Shown here piece by piece: positions 6,011 to 6,359 of a DNA stretch of 6,359 nucleotides. The notes under the pieces were generated by a model. The model worked only from the letters and a program-made list of their open reading frames with translations, was not told where the DNA came from and searched no databases. The DNA lies in NCBI GenBank assembly GCA_027483005.1, contig JAIXVN010000599.1:1-6359 (forward strand). The letters are read 5' to 3'. This stretch comes from Verrucomicrobiaceae bacterium (GTDB lineage Bacteria > Verrucomicrobiota > Verrucomicrobiia > Verrucomicrobiales > Akkermansiaceae). A program made the translations under genes and the position numbers. Within the stretch, counting starts at the first letter, position 1; every line of letters begins with the position of its first letter.

Positions 6011-6359
6011 GAGTTCCGAGGAATCCTTTCAACAGCGTATCCGCGTTCGTTTCCAGAAGCTTCAAGAAGGTCGATGCCGGACCCGACCCGTCGGTCAGCG
6101 AATCGACATAGAGGACCCCGCCGTAGCGCGCGCCGGTTTCCTGGGCCACCTGCTTCGCGGGCTTGTCGCTCACCGTGCTTTCGGAAAACACCACGGGAAT
6201 ATGGTGGGCGCGGACCGCATCGATCACCTGTCGAACCTGCTGCGGGGTTCCCTGGGCGTCGGCATTGATCGGCCAGAGATAGAGTGGCTTGAGATCATAA
6301 CTCTTGCAGAGATAGGGAAAGGCTCCCTCGCTGGTCACCAGCCACCGCTGGCCTTCCGG
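6003..6359 (-). CDS. Metal ABC transporter substrate-binding protein, C-terminal part (SitA/YfeA/MntA-like)
   Basis: The C-terminal 118 residues of a cluster A-I (TroA/PsaA-type) solute-binding protein are visible. The frame is open through base 6359, so the GTG at 6338 is an internal valine and not a start; about 180-200 residues including the signal peptide are off the window. In the full protein, metal is bound between two lobes and handed to the permeases. Of the four ligands known for PsaA (two His, one Glu, one Asp), the last two can be placed here: Glu in TSEGAFPYL (codon 6327-6329) and Asp in LYVDSL (codon 6102-6104). Glu at the third position is typical of Mn/Fe binders, whereas zinc and TroA-type members usually carry His. 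The stretches LYLWPINADAQGTPQQVRQV and FSESTVSDKPAKQVAQETGA are strongly family-like. It ends GTHD with the stop at 6003-6005, overlapping the ATPase start by 8 bases. Confidence 0.95.
   Translation of the reverse strand, partial: PEGQRWLVTSEGAFPYLCKSYDLKPLYLWPINADAQGTPQQVRQVIDAVRAHHIPVVFSESTVSDKPAKQVAQETGARYGGVLYVDSLTDGSGPASTFLKLLETNADTLLKGFLGTHD

Noticed and set aside
6336..6338. GTG as the start of a 111-residue protein
   Set aside because: The frame remains open and family-like (PEGQRWLV) to the window end, so this is an internal Val of a truncated binding-protein gene.
1..6359. CRISPR arrays, tRNA or rRNA genes, insertion sequences, toxin-antitoxin pairs or defence genes
   Set aside because: I saw no regularly spaced repeats, no tRNA-like cloverleaf, no transposase motifs and no toxin-antitoxin or defence-type protein motifs on either strand.

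Overview
This is a GC-rich bacterial chromosomal segment in which every well-supported gene is read from the minus strand. Several things point to a Gram-negative-type bacterium: secreted-protein leaders, high third-position GC, few clear Shine-Dalgarno sites, and a long-form Tex protein with an Arg/Gly/Gln-rich tail. I would guess a member of the Verrucomicrobia (Luteolibacter-like), but this is an impression, not a computed placement.

Right part (3393-6359, reading leftward): four tightly packed genes form the end of a Mn/Fe-type metal ABC importer of the SitABCD/YfeABCD/MntABCD class. In transcription order they are the substrate-binding protein (its C-terminal 118 residues only; the rest lies beyond base 6359), the ATPase, and two paralogous ABC-3 membrane permeases. 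The junctions are an 8-base overlap, a back-to-back TGAATG and a 4-base ATGA overlap, so this is one operon with translational coupling. The binding protein should capture metal outside the inner membrane, the two permeases should form the channel, and the ATPase should drive import. A likely intrinsic terminator (3369-3395) ends the unit.

Middle part (994-3297): a complete tex gene encodes the conserved RNA-binding/transcription-accessory protein. It has the Tex N-terminal region, YqgF-like RNase H fold, helix-hairpin-helix region and S1 domain in order. It is separated from the transporter by the terminator and a hairpin-containing leader, so it is probably a separate transcription unit.

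Left part (1-993): a small unrecognised protein with a signal peptide (430-912) lies downstream of tex. It is followed by 366 bases without a convincing gene (64-429), which look like non-coding or repeat-derived DNA. At the extreme left, the first 21 codons of another apparently secreted protein (63 down to 1) run off the window.

I do not see a novel defence, mobile or RNA system. The points most worth a second look are the unexplained 64-429 block, the orphan secreted protein and the tandem permease duplication.
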